The translations under genes and the position numbers were made by a program. DNA of 64,000 nt from Stackebrandtia nassauensis DSM 44728 (lineage in GTDB: Bacteria; Actinomycetota; Actinomycetes; Mycobacteriales; Micromonosporaceae): contig NC_013947.1 of NCBI RefSeq assembly GCF_000024545.1, positions 186,001 through 250,000 of the forward strand, in the 5' to 3' direction. The notes under the pieces were generated by a model. The model saw nothing but the letters and a program-made list of their open reading frames with translations. It did no database searches and had not been told where the DNA came from. The stretch's first letter is position 1, and every line of letters begins with the position of its first letter. Positions 43,471 through 52,528 of the stretch are shown here, one piece after another.

Positions 43471-44718
43471 TCAGCCGAAGCCCGGCACGACGAGGGCGAG
43501 CCACACTATCGGCGGCACCGCGGCGACCACGATGCCTCCATAGATCATCAACTGCCGGAAGAACCGCTCCCGGTCGACCTCGGCGGCACTGGCCAGTACC
43601 AGGGCCCCGTTGGTGGAGAACGGACTCACATCAACCACAGTGGACGAGATCGCGAGCGCGGTGACCATCCCGATCGCGCCGATGTCGCCCAGCGCCAAGA
43701 ACGGGATCGCCAGCGGTATCAACGCGCCCATGATCCCCACCGAGGACGCGAACGCCGACACCAGCGCGCCGATGTAGCAGATCAGCAGCGCCCCCAGCAG
43801 CGGAACGCCGATCTGGCTGACGCTGGTGCCCGCGTAGTCGATGGTCCCCATCTGCTCCAGTACCGCCACATAGGTCAGTACCCCGCAGATGAGCAGGACG
43901 GTGGGCCAGGTGATCTGGCCGACGGCGTCCCGGCTGGACTTGGGCCACACGACGCTCAGCGCGGCGGCCAGCGTGATGGCGGTCAGTCCGGCGTCCAGGT
44001 TGAAGCCGAGCACCGCGACGACCAGCGCCGCCAGCGCGAACAGCGTGGTGATCCGGGCCGGGTTGAGCGCGTCGCGTTCGGGATCGGCGGCCTCGTCCTT
44101 CGCCGCGACGTGCCGGGGCAGCTTCAAGCCGCCACACAGGACGAACAGGATCGCGGCGATGACGAGGTTGACGAGCAGGCTGGCCAGGAACAGCACGATC
44201 GGGCTGCCGGGCAGGTCCTCCTTGTCGACGATGCCGTTGACGATGGCGCCGTAGACGCTGATCGGCGAGAAGCCGCCGCCCTGCGCCCCGTGCACCACCA
44301 TGACGCCCATCAGCAGCGGGCTGATCTGGTACCGGCTGGCGAAGCCCAGCGCGATGGGGGCGACGATCGCGACCGCCGCCGGGCTGACGGCGCCGATCGC
44401 GGTGAGCAGACCGGTGACGGCGAACATCATCCACGGGATCAGCGCGACCCGGCCGCCGACCAGCCGCACGGCGCCGTGCACCAGCCAGTCGGTGGTGCCG
44501 TTGGCGCGGGCGAGCGCGAACAGGTAGGTGACGCCGACGAGGACGACGAACAGGTCGCCGGGGAATCCGGCGAAGATGCCCTCGGCGTCGAGTCCGGCGA
44601 CCAGGGTGCCGACGGCGAAGGCGGCGGTGAACGACAGCGCGCCCATGTTGACGGAACGGGTGGTGGCGATGGCGAAGACGGCCACCAGGACGAGGATGGA
44701 GATGAGTTCGGCTGACAT
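43471..44718 (-). CDS. matC: MatC-type malonate/dicarboxylate transporter
   Basis: 415 residues. Start MSAELISILVLVAVF at 44718 with GGGAG upstream. About 12 hydrophobic segments; the N-terminal dicarboxylate carrier MatC domain is recognisable (GTLVAGLDAEGIFAGFPGDL, VHGAQGGGFSPISVYGAIVN, VDVSPFSTNGALVLA near the end). It imports malonate or a similar dicarboxylate for MatB. First gene of the minus-strand operon matC-matB-carboxyltransferase. Confidence 0.88.
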   Translation of the reverse strand: MSAELISILVLVAVFAIATTRSVNMGALSFTAAFAVGTLVAGLDAEGIFAGFPGDLFVVLVGVTYLFALARANGTTDWLVHGAVRLVGGRVALIPWMMFAVTGLLTAIGAVSPAAVAIVAPIALGFASRYQISPLLMGVMVVHGAQGGGFSPISVYGAIVNGIVDKEDLPGSPIVLFLASLLVNLVIAAILFVLCGGLKLPRHVAAKDEAADPERDALNPARITTLFALAALVVAVLGFNLDAGLTAITLAAALSVVWPKSSRDAVGQITWPTVLLICGVLTYVAVLEQMGTIDYAGTSVSQIGVPLLGALLICYIGALVSAFASSVGIMGALIPLAIPFLALGDIGAIGMVTALAISSTVVDVSPFSTNGALVLASAAEVDRERFFRQLMIYGGIVVAAVPPIVWLALVVPGFG

Positions 44719-44772
44719 TGCGGTGGCTCCCGACTGTGGGTGCCGCACCGGAGTAAGGGGCGGGGAGTGGCT

Positions 44773-44786
44773 AAGTGGCTGAGCCA
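44773..44786. promoter_or_regulatory. GntR operator, site 1
   Basis: AAGTGGCTGAGCCA contains the palindrome TGGCTGAGCCA. The same 14 bases occur inverted at 44832-44845. Lies 55 bases before the matC start. Confidence 0.75.
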
Positions 44787-44831
44787 GATTATGTGACCGT
44801 GATCTCTCCGGTCAATAGTTTCGGCGAAAAT

Positions 44832-44845
44832 TGGCTCAGCCACTT
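44832..44845. promoter_or_regulatory. GntR operator, site 2
   Basis: TGGCTCAGCCACTT, the exact reverse complement of site 1, spaced 59 bp centre to centre. TGGC-N3-GCCA symmetry fits FadR-subfamily GntR regulators. Confidence 0.75.
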
Positions 44846-44918
44846 CTCCAGTAGTCCACCTGACCACGCGGTGTTAAGCTCACGCCAGTCAGTTTCCGAC
44901 GACCTCCCGAGGATTCGC

Positions 44919-45626
44919 ATGCCCGATGCGTTGCGCCCCATGTCTCGTCGACGCCTGTACGAACAGGTCCTCGACCGGCTGCGCGACTACGGCACCGAGG
45001 CTGGGCTGAAGGCCGGTGACCGGCTGCCGCCCGAACGCGAACTCGCGCAACGACTCGGCGTCAGCCGCGCCTCCGTCAAACAGGCCATCGTGGTGTTGGA
45101 GGTGCAGGGCCTCGTCGAGGTCCGCCACGGCGGCGGAACCTACCTGCTCACCGACCGGCTCGACACCGAACCCGTCGACAGTCTCGTGGAACGCCGGGGC
45201 CGCCTGCCCGACGTGCTCGACGCCCGCGAGGCCCTGGAGACCCGGCTGGCCGCGCTGGCCGCCGAACGCCGCACCGACGCCGACCTGACCGCGATCGAGC
45301 AGGCCCTGGAGTTCATGGCCGCCGAGATCGACAACGGCGAATACGGCGTCGAGGGGGACCGTCGCTTCCACGCCTCGGTGACCGCCGCCGCGCACAGCCC
45401 GCTGCTGGCGCAGTTCATGAAGTCGATAGCCGAGAAGATCACCGAGAGCCGCAACGAGTCGCTGCGCCAGCCCGGCCGTCCCCGCAAGTCACTGGCCCAG
45501 CACCACCGCATCCTGGACGCCATCGCCGAACAGGCACCCGGCAAGGCCGCCGAGGCGATGCGCCGCCACGTCCGCACCGTCGCCAAGGTGCGGCTGCTCG
45601 ACTGGGACCCCGACAGCGCCGAGTGA
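44919..45626 (+). CDS. matR: GntR (FadR subfamily) regulator of the malonate genes
   Basis: 235 residues. Start MPDALRPMSRRRLYEQVL at 44919 after GAGG; an ATG at 44775 lies inside the operator region and is rejected. N-terminal GntR winged helix (about 8-75: LKAGDRLPPERELAQRLGVS, VKQAIVVLEVQGLVEVRHGG). C-terminal FCD ligand domain (about 95-225) with metal-type residues in DRRFHASV and QHHRILDAI. Divergent from matC with two inverted copies of TGGCTGAGCCA between them. The effector is probably malonate or malonyl-CoA, by analogy with the mat system. Confidence 0.88.
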   Translation: MPDALRPMSRRRLYEQVLDRLRDYGTEAGLKAGDRLPPERELAQRLGVSRASVKQAIVVLEVQGLVEVRHGGGTYLLTDRLDTEPVDSLVERRGRLPDVLDAREALETRLAALAAERRTDADLTAIEQALEFMAAEIDNGEYGVEGDRRFHASVTAAAHSPLLAQFMKSIAEKITESRNESLRQPGRPRKSLAQHHRILDAIAEQAPGKAAEAMRRHVRTVAKVRLLDWDPDSAE

Positions 45627-45662
45627 ATCCGCCCGGTCGCACGCGTGTGGCAGTCTCGGACG

Positions 45663-46898
45663 GTGAACGAGACACGGACCCCGGAAGAACTCGGACGCGG
45701 CGGCCTGGACTGGCTGCTGACCACCGCCCGCCAGACCGACGACGGACTGGCCTGGCCGGTACAGCCGTCCGCCGACAACGTCGACCACATGCTCTACTGG
45801 GGCACCCCCGGCATCGTCGTGGCGATGCTGGAAGGCCAGCGGCACTTCGGCGACGACCGCTACGGCGACGCGGCGGCGCGCGGCGCCACGGCGATGGCCG
45901 CCGCGATCACCGACTGCGAGGGCAGTTCGCTGTACACCGGCACCACCGGTCTGGCCGTGACCCTGCACGCGGTCGGTGAACAACTCGGCGACGACGAGTA
46001 CACGGCCGCCGCGACCCGGGCGCTGAAACTGACCCGGTCCCGCTTCGACGGCACCCGCTGGGGCGAACTGTTCGAACTGCTGCTCGGCAACGCCGGGATC
46101 GCGTTGGGCGCCAAGTACTGCGGCGACCTCGACCTCGCCGTGGACGCGCTGGAGCCCTACCTGCGCACCGCCGAGCCCACCGAACACGGCGTCCAATGGG
46201 AACACCGTCCCGGCGCCGAGTCCCGCATGCACCACTTCTCGCACGGGACCCTCGGCATCGCCCACGCGCTGGCCGAGATCGGCGCGGCCGCGAACCGGCC
46301 CGACTTCACCGAACTGGCGCTGGCGGGCGTCGCCGACGTCGTGGCCCGCGACGAGGCCGGACCCGACGGATTCCTGGTGCCCCACTCCGATCCGTGGGAC
46401 GACACCCGACAGGCCAGCCGCTACAACTACGGCTGGTGCCACGGCCCCGCCGGGGACGCCCACGTGTTCCGGCTGCTGCGCGACCTCACCGGCGACCCCC
46501 AGTGGACGGCGTTGGCCGACCGGTGCTGGCACACCATCACCCACTCCGGACTGCCGCGACGGACGCGGCCCGGCTTCTGGGACAACAACGGCCGCTGCTG
46601 CGGCACCGCCAGCGTCCTGGCCCTGGCCAACGACCGGCTCGTCGAACGCGACGACGACCCCGCCTTCGCGCAAGTACTCGTCGACGACCTCGCCCAGCGC
46701 GCCACCGTCACCGACACGGGGGTGTGCTGGTCGAACGTGGAACACAGCGCCGACCCCAGCGAACTGGAACCCCAGACCGGCTGGGCGATGGGCAACGCCG
46801 GAATCGTCCGGGAACTGTTGCGGTACAGCCGAATCCGCTCCGGTGGCCAGTCCGGCTACGCCGTCGGCCTCCCCGACCAGCCCGCCGCCCGAACCTGA
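45663..46898 (+). CDS. stand-alone LanC-like cyclase-fold protein with CCG zinc motif
   Basis: 411 residues from GTG 45663; GTG 45645 is also possible, neither with a good ribosome site. Repeated GxxG-type helical hairpins of the LanC alpha/alpha toroid are visible (SLYTGTTGLAVTLHA, SHGTLGIAHALAE, WAMGNAGIVREL). Zinc ligands: Cys in YNYGWCHGPAGD near residue 260, and NGRCCGTASVL near 315 where canonical LanC has Cys-His-Gly. The Cys-Cys-Gly form is known from ProcM-type LanM cyclases. No precursor peptide or dehydratase gene lies nearby, so a lanthipeptide role is unproven. Confidence 0.88.
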   Translation: MNETRTPEELGRGGLDWLLTTARQTDDGLAWPVQPSADNVDHMLYWGTPGIVVAMLEGQRHFGDDRYGDAAARGATAMAAAITDCEGSSLYTGTTGLAVTLHAVGEQLGDDEYTAAATRALKLTRSRFDGTRWGELFELLLGNAGIALGAKYCGDLDLAVDALEPYLRTAEPTEHGVQWEHRPGAESRMHHFSHGTLGIAHALAEIGAAANRPDFTELALAGVADVVARDEAGPDGFLVPHSDPWDDTRQASRYNYGWCHGPAGDAHVFRLLRDLTGDPQWTALADRCWHTITHSGLPRRTRPGFWDNNGRCCGTASVLALANDRLVERDDDPAFAQVLVDDLAQRATVTDTGVCWSNVEHSADPSELEPQTGWAMGNAGIVRELLRYSRIRSGGQSGYAVGLPDQPAART

Positions 46899-46912
46899 GC
46901 GGCACGGGTTCC

Positions 46913-46927
46913 TCTGCTGACAGCAGA
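46913..46927. promoter_or_regulatory. palindrome upstream of clpP pair (probable PopR/ClgR-like site)
   Basis: TCTGCTGACAGCAGA is a perfect palindrome around A46920. The half-sites TCTGC and GCAGA are 5 bases apart, the same arrangement as the PopR box (TTCTGCC-N3-GGCAGAA) described for clpP3-clpP4 in Streptomyces. A ClgR/PopR-like regulator gene lies 2.4 kb away. Confidence 0.7.
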
Positions 46928-47004
46928 TTGTCTTGGTTCCGCCGTCCTCGCAGGTCAGTGTTGACCGTGACGGGCACATCGGACCCGAGACGAGGAGGAG
47001 ACCC

Positions 47005-47619
47005 ATGCCAAGCGCCACCGAGACCCCACCGATCGGGACGGCCGACGACCAGCTGAGCGCCCGCCTGCTGCGGCAGCGCATCATCGTACTCGGCACCGAA
47101 GTGGACGATCAGGTCGCCAACCGGCTGTGCGCCCAACTGCTGCTGCTGTCGGCCGAGAACTCGCGCGACGACATCAGCCTCTACATCAACTCACCCGGTG
47201 GCTCCGTCAGCGCCGGAATGGCCATCTACGACACGATGCGACTGATCCCCAACGACGTCCGCACCGTCGCGATGGGACTGGCCGCGAGTATGGGCCAGGT
47301 GCTGCTGTGCGCCGGAACCGCCGGGAAGCGTTACAGCCTGCCCAACTCGCATGTGTTGCTGCACCAGGGTTCGGCGGGCTTCGGCGGCACCGCGGCCGAC
47401 GTCGAGATCTACGCCGGGCACCTGGAACGCGTGAGCGCCAGGATGACCGAACTCGTCGCCCGCCACACCGGACAGCCGGTCGAGAAGGTCGAGAAGGACA
47501 GCCTGCGCGACCGCTGGTTCGACGCGGCCGAAGCCCTCGAATACGGGTTCATCGACCACATCGTGGAGCGGATGGACGACGTCAGCCCCCTGGCCGGAAC
47601 CACGACGGAAGGACAGTGA
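47005..47619 (+). CDS. clpP: ATP-dependent Clp protease proteolytic subunit
   Basis: 204 residues. Start [20 protein letters not shown] at 47005 after GAGGAGGAG. Catalytic Ser in [11 protein letters not shown] (near residue 98), His in [10 protein letters not shown] (near 123), with the Asp supplied from the C-terminal handle region. [19 protein letters not shown] is the family hallmark. It forms barrel-shaped heptamers fed by Clp ATPases. Followed by a second clpP after one base, as in the clpP3-clpP4 type of stress-induced pair. Confidence 0.95.
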   Translation: MPSATETPPIGTADDQLSARLLRQRIIVLGTEVDDQVANRLCAQLLLLSAENSRDDISLYINSPGGSVSAGMAIYDTMRLIPNDVRTVAMGLAASMGQVLLCAGTAGKRYSLPNSHVLLHQGSAGFGGTAADVEIYAGHLERVSARMTELVARHTGQPVEKVEKDSLRDRWFDAAEALEYGFIDHIVERMDDVSPLAGTTTEGQ

Positions 47620-47620
47620 C

Positions 47621-48241
47621 ATGAGCCAGTACACGATCCCCACCGTGGTGGAGAAGACCGCGGGCGGCGAACGCGCCTTCGACATCTACTCACGACTGCT
47701 GTCGGACCGGATCATCTTCATCGGCACCGAGATCGACGACGGTGTCGCCAACGTGGTGATGGCCCAACTGCTGCACCTGGAATCAGTGTCGCCGGACCTG
47801 CAGATCGGCCTGTACATCAACTCGCCCGGCGGCAGCTTCAGCGCGCTCACCGCGATCTACGACACCATGGAGTTCATCCGGCCCGACATCGCGACCACCT
47901 GCATGGGCCACGCCTCGTCCGCGGCGGCGGTGCTGCTGGCGGCGGGCACGCCGGGCAAACGCTCGATGCTGCGGCACGCCAAGGTGATGCTGCACCAGCC
48001 GTCCAGCCAGGCCCAGGGAACCCTGCCGGACCTGGCGATCCAGGCCAAGGAGGTGGCGAAGGTGCGGGCGGAGATGGACGAGATCCTCAGCCACCACACC
48101 GGACACCCGGTGGCGAAGATCCGCGAGGACACTGATCGCAACAAGACCTTCAGCGCCCAGGAGGCTGTCGAGTATGGACTGGTGGACCAGATCATCACCA
48201 GTCGCAAGGCGAGCCCGGTGAAGGCCCTCGTGGCGGCGTGA
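47621..48241 (+). CDS. clpP: second ATP-dependent Clp protease proteolytic subunit
   Basis: 206 residues, ATG one base after the first clpP stop. Catalytic Ser in [11 protein letters not shown] (near residue 94) and His in [12 protein letters not shown] (near 119). The two paralogues differ in the strand around the active Ser and probably assemble into a mixed tetradecamer, as with paired actinobacterial ClpPs. Its stop abuts the stop of the convergent unknown gene. Confidence 0.95.
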   Translation: MSQYTIPTVVEKTAGGERAFDIYSRLLSDRIIFIGTEIDDGVANVVMAQLLHLESVSPDLQIGLYINSPGGSFSALTAIYDTMEFIRPDIATTCMGHASSAAAVLLAAGTPGKRSMLRHAKVMLHQPSSQAQGTLPDLAIQAKEVAKVRAEMDEILSHHTGHPVAKIREDTDRNKTFSAQEAVEYGLVDQIITSRKASPVKALVAA

Positions 48242-49288
48242 TCAGTCGCTCGGGGACGTCAGGTCGGTGAGCATCGCCCGCAGCTCCGTTATCGGGGTCA
48301 GCAGGTCGTGGCCACTGTCGATGAGCTCGTCGACGTACTCCGGCAGCTGCGAGATCTGCCTGGACCTGGTCCACGCCAAGGTGTTGACCAGGCCGGGCAG
48401 ATCGTCCGGGGCGTAGTTGCCGAGGTTCTCGTCGGCGCGCAGCTGGCGGCCGGTCTTGAGGCGCAGCCAGTCGGCGGCCAGGTAAGCCGCTTGCGAGCGG
48501 ACGTGCATATCGGGGTCCTGGTCCTCGGACTCGCCGAGCGCGAAGCTGGTCAGGTGATAGTGGACGGCGTCGGCCTCGTCGCCGTCGTCGGGTGTATCGC
48601 CGCTCGCCAGCCGCCGGAACCGTTCGACGGCTTCGGCGGTCTCCATCTCGGGTTCGTCCATGAACTCGCGGTTCTCCCACGCGACTTCGTCCAGCAGCGG
48701 GGATATCCACGCGTACAACACATCGAGCCGCTTGGCCGAGTCCAGCTTCGACAGTTCCGCCACGACGGCTTCGAGCGCGCGGTCGTAGTGCTCGCCTGAG
48801 ACCGCCGGTCGGTGCGCGTCGTGAAACCCGGTTTCGTCGACGGCCGCCATCACTTCACGGAAGTCCTTGCCCAGCCGGGGCAGCGCCAGCACGTTGACCA
48901 GCCCACCGAACCGCCACAGCGGATCGCTTCCAGCTTCAGTGCGCAGGTGGCGTCCCACCTTGACGCTCAACCACGCCGCGACCAGCCACACGATCCGCGC
49001 GGTGATCGCGTCGTCGTGGTCCCCGGTCTCCTCCAGCTCCTCGGCCCAGCCGGTCAGCAGCTCGTGCGCCGTATCGGCATCGGCCCGCCCACCGGCGGCG
49101 ATGGTCCGCACCGCCTCGATCGCCTCGGCGAGATCGGGATCGTCCTCGATGTCATCGGCGAGGACGTTCAGCTGCGGCTCCAACAGCGCGTAAAGCTCAC
49201 CGATCAGCTCGGTCTCACGGCTCAGCCGAGACGGGGACAGGTAGACATCGCGGCTCGCGGACGACAAGTCGAGAACGGGGTGCGGCAT
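48242..49288 (-). CDS. unknown acidic helical protein
   Basis: 348 residues from ATG 49288 (MPHPVLDLSSASRDVYLSPS); ATG 49318 is possible. I do not recognise a family. It is strongly acidic, almost entirely helical in appearance, without Cys clusters, signal peptide or membrane segments. WLVAAWLSVKVGRHLRTEAG near residue 100 and YLAADWLRLKTGRQLRADEN near 275 are alike, followed by similar GLVN(V/T)LA segments, so the protein looks like an internal duplication. It is the downstream gene after a ClgR/PopR-like regulator and convergent with the clpP pair. Confidence 0.75.
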   Translation of the reverse strand: MPHPVLDLSSASRDVYLSPSRLSRETELIGELYALLEPQLNVLADDIEDDPDLAEAIEAVRTIAAGGRADADTAHELLTGWAEELEETGDHDDAITARIVWLVAAWLSVKVGRHLRTEAGSDPLWRFGGLVNVLALPRLGKDFREVMAAVDETGFHDAHRPAVSGEHYDRALEAVVAELSKLDSAKRLDVLYAWISPLLDEVAWENREFMDEPEMETAEAVERFRRLASGDTPDDGDEADAVHYHLTSFALGESEDQDPDMHVRSQAAYLAADWLRLKTGRQLRADENLGNYAPDDLPGLVNTLAWTRSRQISQLPEYVDELIDSGHDLLTPITELRAMLTDLTSPSD

Positions 49289-49355
49289 GCGCGACACCCT
49301 AGGCGCCGCCGCCGACATCGCGCCAACGAGCCGGACGCCGCCGCCAAGCTCGGGA

Positions 49356-49703
49356 TCAGGCGGCCAGCGCGTAAGCCTGCGGGCTCGAAGCGCGCGTCGC
49401 AGCGGTCTGCCGCGCCACCGAAATGCTGGCGTGCCGGACCCGCTGCGCCATCATGACCCGTCCGACCTCGGCCAGCACGTCCGACAGCTCCACGCGCAGC
49501 GCCTCGCAGACGGCGGCCAGGATCTCGGACGAGGCCTCCTTGCGGCCGCGCTCCAGCTCCGACAGGTACTGCATCGAGACCCGCGCGGCGTCGGCCACAT
49601 CGGACAGTGTGCGTCCCTGGTGGCGCCGGATGCCGCGCAGCACGCCGCCGAGGATGGTGCGCAGCAGCGGCCTGGGGGTGTGCGGGATCGCGTTCACGTC
49701 CAT
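49356..49703 (-). CDS. XRE-family ClgR/PopR-like regulator
   Basis: 115 residues. HTH at about 25-80: [56 protein letters not shown]. The [11 protein letters not shown] core is characteristic of ClgR/PopR regulators that activate clpP genes and are themselves Clp substrates. The C-terminus ends in small hydrophobic residues (YALAA), which resembles the AA degrons of such regulators. No ribosome site; TAGTCT six bases before the ATG suggests a leaderless transcript. Probably controls the clpP pair through the palindrome at 46913. Confidence 0.85.
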   Translation of the reverse strand: MDVNAIPHTPRPLLRTILGGVLRGIRRHQGRTLSDVADAARVSMQYLSELERGRKEASSEILAAVCEALRVELSDVLAEVGRVMMAQRVRHASISVARQTAATRASSPQAYALAA

Positions 49704-49771
49704 CTTTGGAGACTATCCGCGCCACGACGCCAGGCGGCCGATTTTCGCCGTCAGCGGAACCCGTCTGGTCG

Positions 49772-52528
49772 TCACGCCCCGGGCTCGTCGGGCCGTCGGT
49801 ACCCGGCCAGTTGGGTGCGGGTCTGGATGCCCAGCTTGCGGTAGATCCGCGTCAGGCTCGCCTCGACGGTCTTGACGCTGACGTCCAGCGTCGAGGCCAC
49901 CTGCCGGTTGGTCGCCCCCTCGGCCACCAGCCGCACCACCCGGCTCTCACCCGCCGTCAGCGCCGCGATCTCGTCCGGCGCCCCATGCCGCTGGTGCTCC
50001 AGCTGCGCGCGAGCCGTCTCGGCCTGCCGTCGCCACGGGGTGGCCTGGCATTCGGCGAACAGGGTCGCGGCCTCGGTCAGCAGCTCCCGGGCGCGGGCGC
50101 GTTTGCGGCGGCGGCGTTCCAGCGACGCGGTGGCCAGCAGTGTCCGGCCCCGCTCCAGTTGGAGTCCATAGTGGGTGAACTCCGTGAGCGCCCGCTTCAA
50201 CAGCACCGCGGCCGCCTGGTGATCGCCCACGGCGATGCGGTGCGCCGATTCCGCCAGGTCCAGCCGCGGCAGCACGCTGTGCCTGCCCAGTCGGGTGGCG
50301 GTGTCGCGGGCCCGGTTCAGCACCGCGAGCGCCGCCTCGTTCTGTCCGGTGTGGACGAGCGCTTCGGCGAGGTCGCCGTGGAACGGCAGCGGCGACGGAT
50401 CGGTGACCCCGCACCGGTCGTCGAGCGCGGCGGTCTCCCGCAGGCTGCGCACCGCCGCCTCGGCGTGCCCCCGGTACAGCCGCAGCAGCCCGAGCACGTA
50501 CTCGTTGCGGGCGGTGAACACGACGTCGTTGTCCTCGCGGGCCGAGGCGAGGCCCTGCCGGGCCAGGATCATCGCCCGGTCCCGGTCCCCGGCGTGGGTC
50601 TCCACCAGCGCGGCCACGTACCAGACCGGGCTGGGCGACAGATCGCTTCCGGCCAGCAGGTCCATGGCGCGGGCGATGTGCGCGCGGGCGGCCTGGCAGT
50701 CGCCGCCCCGTAGCTCGACCTCGGCCAGGCTGCGCAGCACCTCGGTGAGGCTCTTGAGTTCCCCCAACCGTTCCGCCAGCGACAGCAGTTCGGTGAACTG
50801 TTCCCGGGCGGTGTCGAGCCGGTCGTCGAACAGCGCGTGCCGGGCCCGCAGGAAGTTCGCCGAACCGGCGACGTCGCGGACCGGCAGCGGGGCCACGGCG
50901 ACGGCCCGGCGCAGCGTGGTCTCGTCCCCGGGCAGCCCCAGGAACCGCTGCATCCGGGCCACCATCGTCAACGCCTGCATGTGGACCAGCGAGTTCCCGC
51001 CCCGTTCGGCCAGTACCGCCGCCCGGCGCGACAGCGACAGCACTTCGGACGGATTGGTGTCGCAGACGTAGGTGCGCCAAGCCATCCAGGTCAGCAGTTC
51101 CGCGTGCAGGCCGGGATCGGTGCGGTTGTCGCCGCGCGCCTCGGACTCGGCGGCGGCGAAGGTCTGGCGCACCTTCCCGAAGTCCTGCCCGACCGCGTCG
51201 ATGACCGCCATCCGGGCCCGGAGCCGGTCGTTGGGGTCCTCCGACAGGTCGCACACGGCCTTGGCGGCGCGTTCCACCCAGTCGACCCGACCGGCCGAAC
51301 CCGCGTGCTGGCAGGCGCTCAGCCAGCGCCGGATCAGGGCGGCGGTGTCGTCGGACGGCGTCAGCTCGGCGGCCATCAGCGCCAGCTCCGCAGCCAGCGC
51401 CACCTCGCCGGTGCGCTGCGCGACCGGCACGGTCTTGTCCAGTTCGGACGCCAGCTCCGGTTGCCGACGGTCCGCCGCCAGCGCGCGGTGCCGCACCGAG
51501 GCCACCGGGTCGGTCACCACCTGCGCCAGTGTCCGGTGGACGCGCCGGATGGTGCGCTCGGATGCCTTGGCCACCAACGCGTCCCGAATCGCCTCGGCGT
51601 GGAAGGCGACCTCGCCGGTTTCGGTGAGCTCGACCAGGCCGAGCCGGACCGCCTCGGCGAGGTCGCGATGCGCCGACCCGCAACCGGCCTGCCGCAACTG
51701 CCGCTCGGTGGCGTGGGTGGCCAGCGCCGCGACCAGGGTCGTGTTGCGGGCGCGCGGTGACAGCTCGGTGAGCAGTTCGCCGGTGACGGCCTCGGCCAGC
51801 GGCAGGATCGCCGTGCGGTGGTCGGCCGCGTCGCCCGGCGCGGCGGCCAGGGCCTCGCCGATCCGGCTCGCCAGCCCCGGCAGTCCGCCGCTGGCCCGGC
51901 ACACCTGCGAGACCTGCCGGTGCGGCAACGCCAGCGGAGCGAGCAGCTCCCGGATCTCGGTGCTGCTCCACAGTGGGACGGCGATCTCGCGCGCGCCGGT
52001 TCCGGCCAGCCGCCCCGACAGTTCGGCGTCGCGTGTGGACAGCAGCACCCGCACACGGTGCGCGGGAAGATGGCGCCACAGGCCGATGAGCAGGTCCAGG
52101 CTCTGCTCGTCGCAACGCTCGGCGGCGTCGACGACGAACCACACCCGGTTCGCGGCGGTGACGCGCCGCAGCAGTTCCCGCAGCGCCAGCCGCAGTCCGA
52201 TCAGGTCCAGTCCGCTCTCGGGCGCCTCCCGCAACCGCAGCAGCGTCTCGACGGCGGCCCGTCGCGGCGGCGTCAGTGCGTCGAGCCAACCGGCTTCGAC
52301 GTCGGCGAACAGCTCCGCCAGCGTCGCGAACGGCACACCGGTGCGACCCGGGTACGCCGCCAGCACCACGTCACCGTCCCATTCGGACTTAAGTCGGTCG
52401 AGCAGCACCGACTTGCCGACCCCCGCCGGGCCGCGCACGACCACCCGATGGTGCCGCTCCAGGGTGGAGCGGAGTTCGGCCAGGACGTCGGCGCGCGGCG
52501 GCGCCGAAGCCGGTGCTGGGGTGGCCAT
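49772..52528 (-). CDS. large LuxR-family (LAL) regulator with AAA/NACHT-like ATPase
   Basis: 918 residues. Start MATPAPASAPPRADVLAELR at 52528 with AAGGAG; the frame to 52642 is rejected. ATPase domain from about 25 (Walker A VVVRGPAGVGKSVLL; Walker B VWFVVDAAERCDEQS). A long TPR-like helical middle follows (about 360-840). The C-terminal LuxR HTH (about 855-910) has LTAGESRVVRLVAEGATNRQ, VASTLDVSVKTVEASLTRIY and RKLGIQTRTQL. It activates targets after nucleotide and signal binding. Targets are unknown; the divergent subtilisin gene is the obvious candidate. Confidence 0.92.
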   Translation of the reverse strand: MATPAPASAPPRADVLAELRSTLERHHRVVVRGPAGVGKSVLLDRLKSEWDGDVVLAAYPGRTGVPFATLAELFADVEAGWLDALTPPRRAAVETLLRLREAPESGLDLIGLRLALRELLRRVTAANRVWFVVDAAERCDEQSLDLLIGLWRHLPAHRVRVLLSTRDAELSGRLAGTGAREIAVPLWSSTEIRELLAPLALPHRQVSQVCRASGGLPGLASRIGEALAAAPGDAADHRTAILPLAEAVTGELLTELSPRARNTTLVAALATHATERQLRQAGCGSAHRDLAEAVRLGLVELTETGEVAFHAEAIRDALVAKASERTIRRVHRTLAQVVTDPVASVRHRALAADRRQPELASELDKTVPVAQRTGEVALAAELALMAAELTPSDDTAALIRRWLSACQHAGSAGRVDWVERAAKAVCDLSEDPNDRLRARMAVIDAVGQDFGKVRQTFAAAESEARGDNRTDPGLHAELLTWMAWRTYVCDTNPSEVLSLSRRAAVLAERGGNSLVHMQALTMVARMQRFLGLPGDETTLRRAVAVAPLPVRDVAGSANFLRARHALFDDRLDTAREQFTELLSLAERLGELKSLTEVLRSLAEVELRGGDCQAARAHIARAMDLLAGSDLSPSPVWYVAALVETHAGDRDRAMILARQGLASAREDNDVVFTARNEYVLGLLRLYRGHAEAAVRSLRETAALDDRCGVTDPSPLPFHGDLAEALVHTGQNEAALAVLNRARDTATRLGRHSVLPRLDLAESAHRIAVGDHQAAAVLLKRALTEFTHYGLQLERGRTLLATASLERRRRKRARARELLTEAATLFAECQATPWRRQAETARAQLEHQRHGAPDEIAALTAGESRVVRLVAEGATNRQVASTLDVSVKTVEASLTRIYRKLGIQTRTQLAGYRRPDEPGA

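Noticed and set aside
45663-46898. Lanthipeptide gene cluster around the LanC-like gene
   Set aside because: No small Cys/Ser/Thr-rich precursor, LanB/LanM dehydratase, protease or transporter adjacent; only an orphan LanC-like call is supported.
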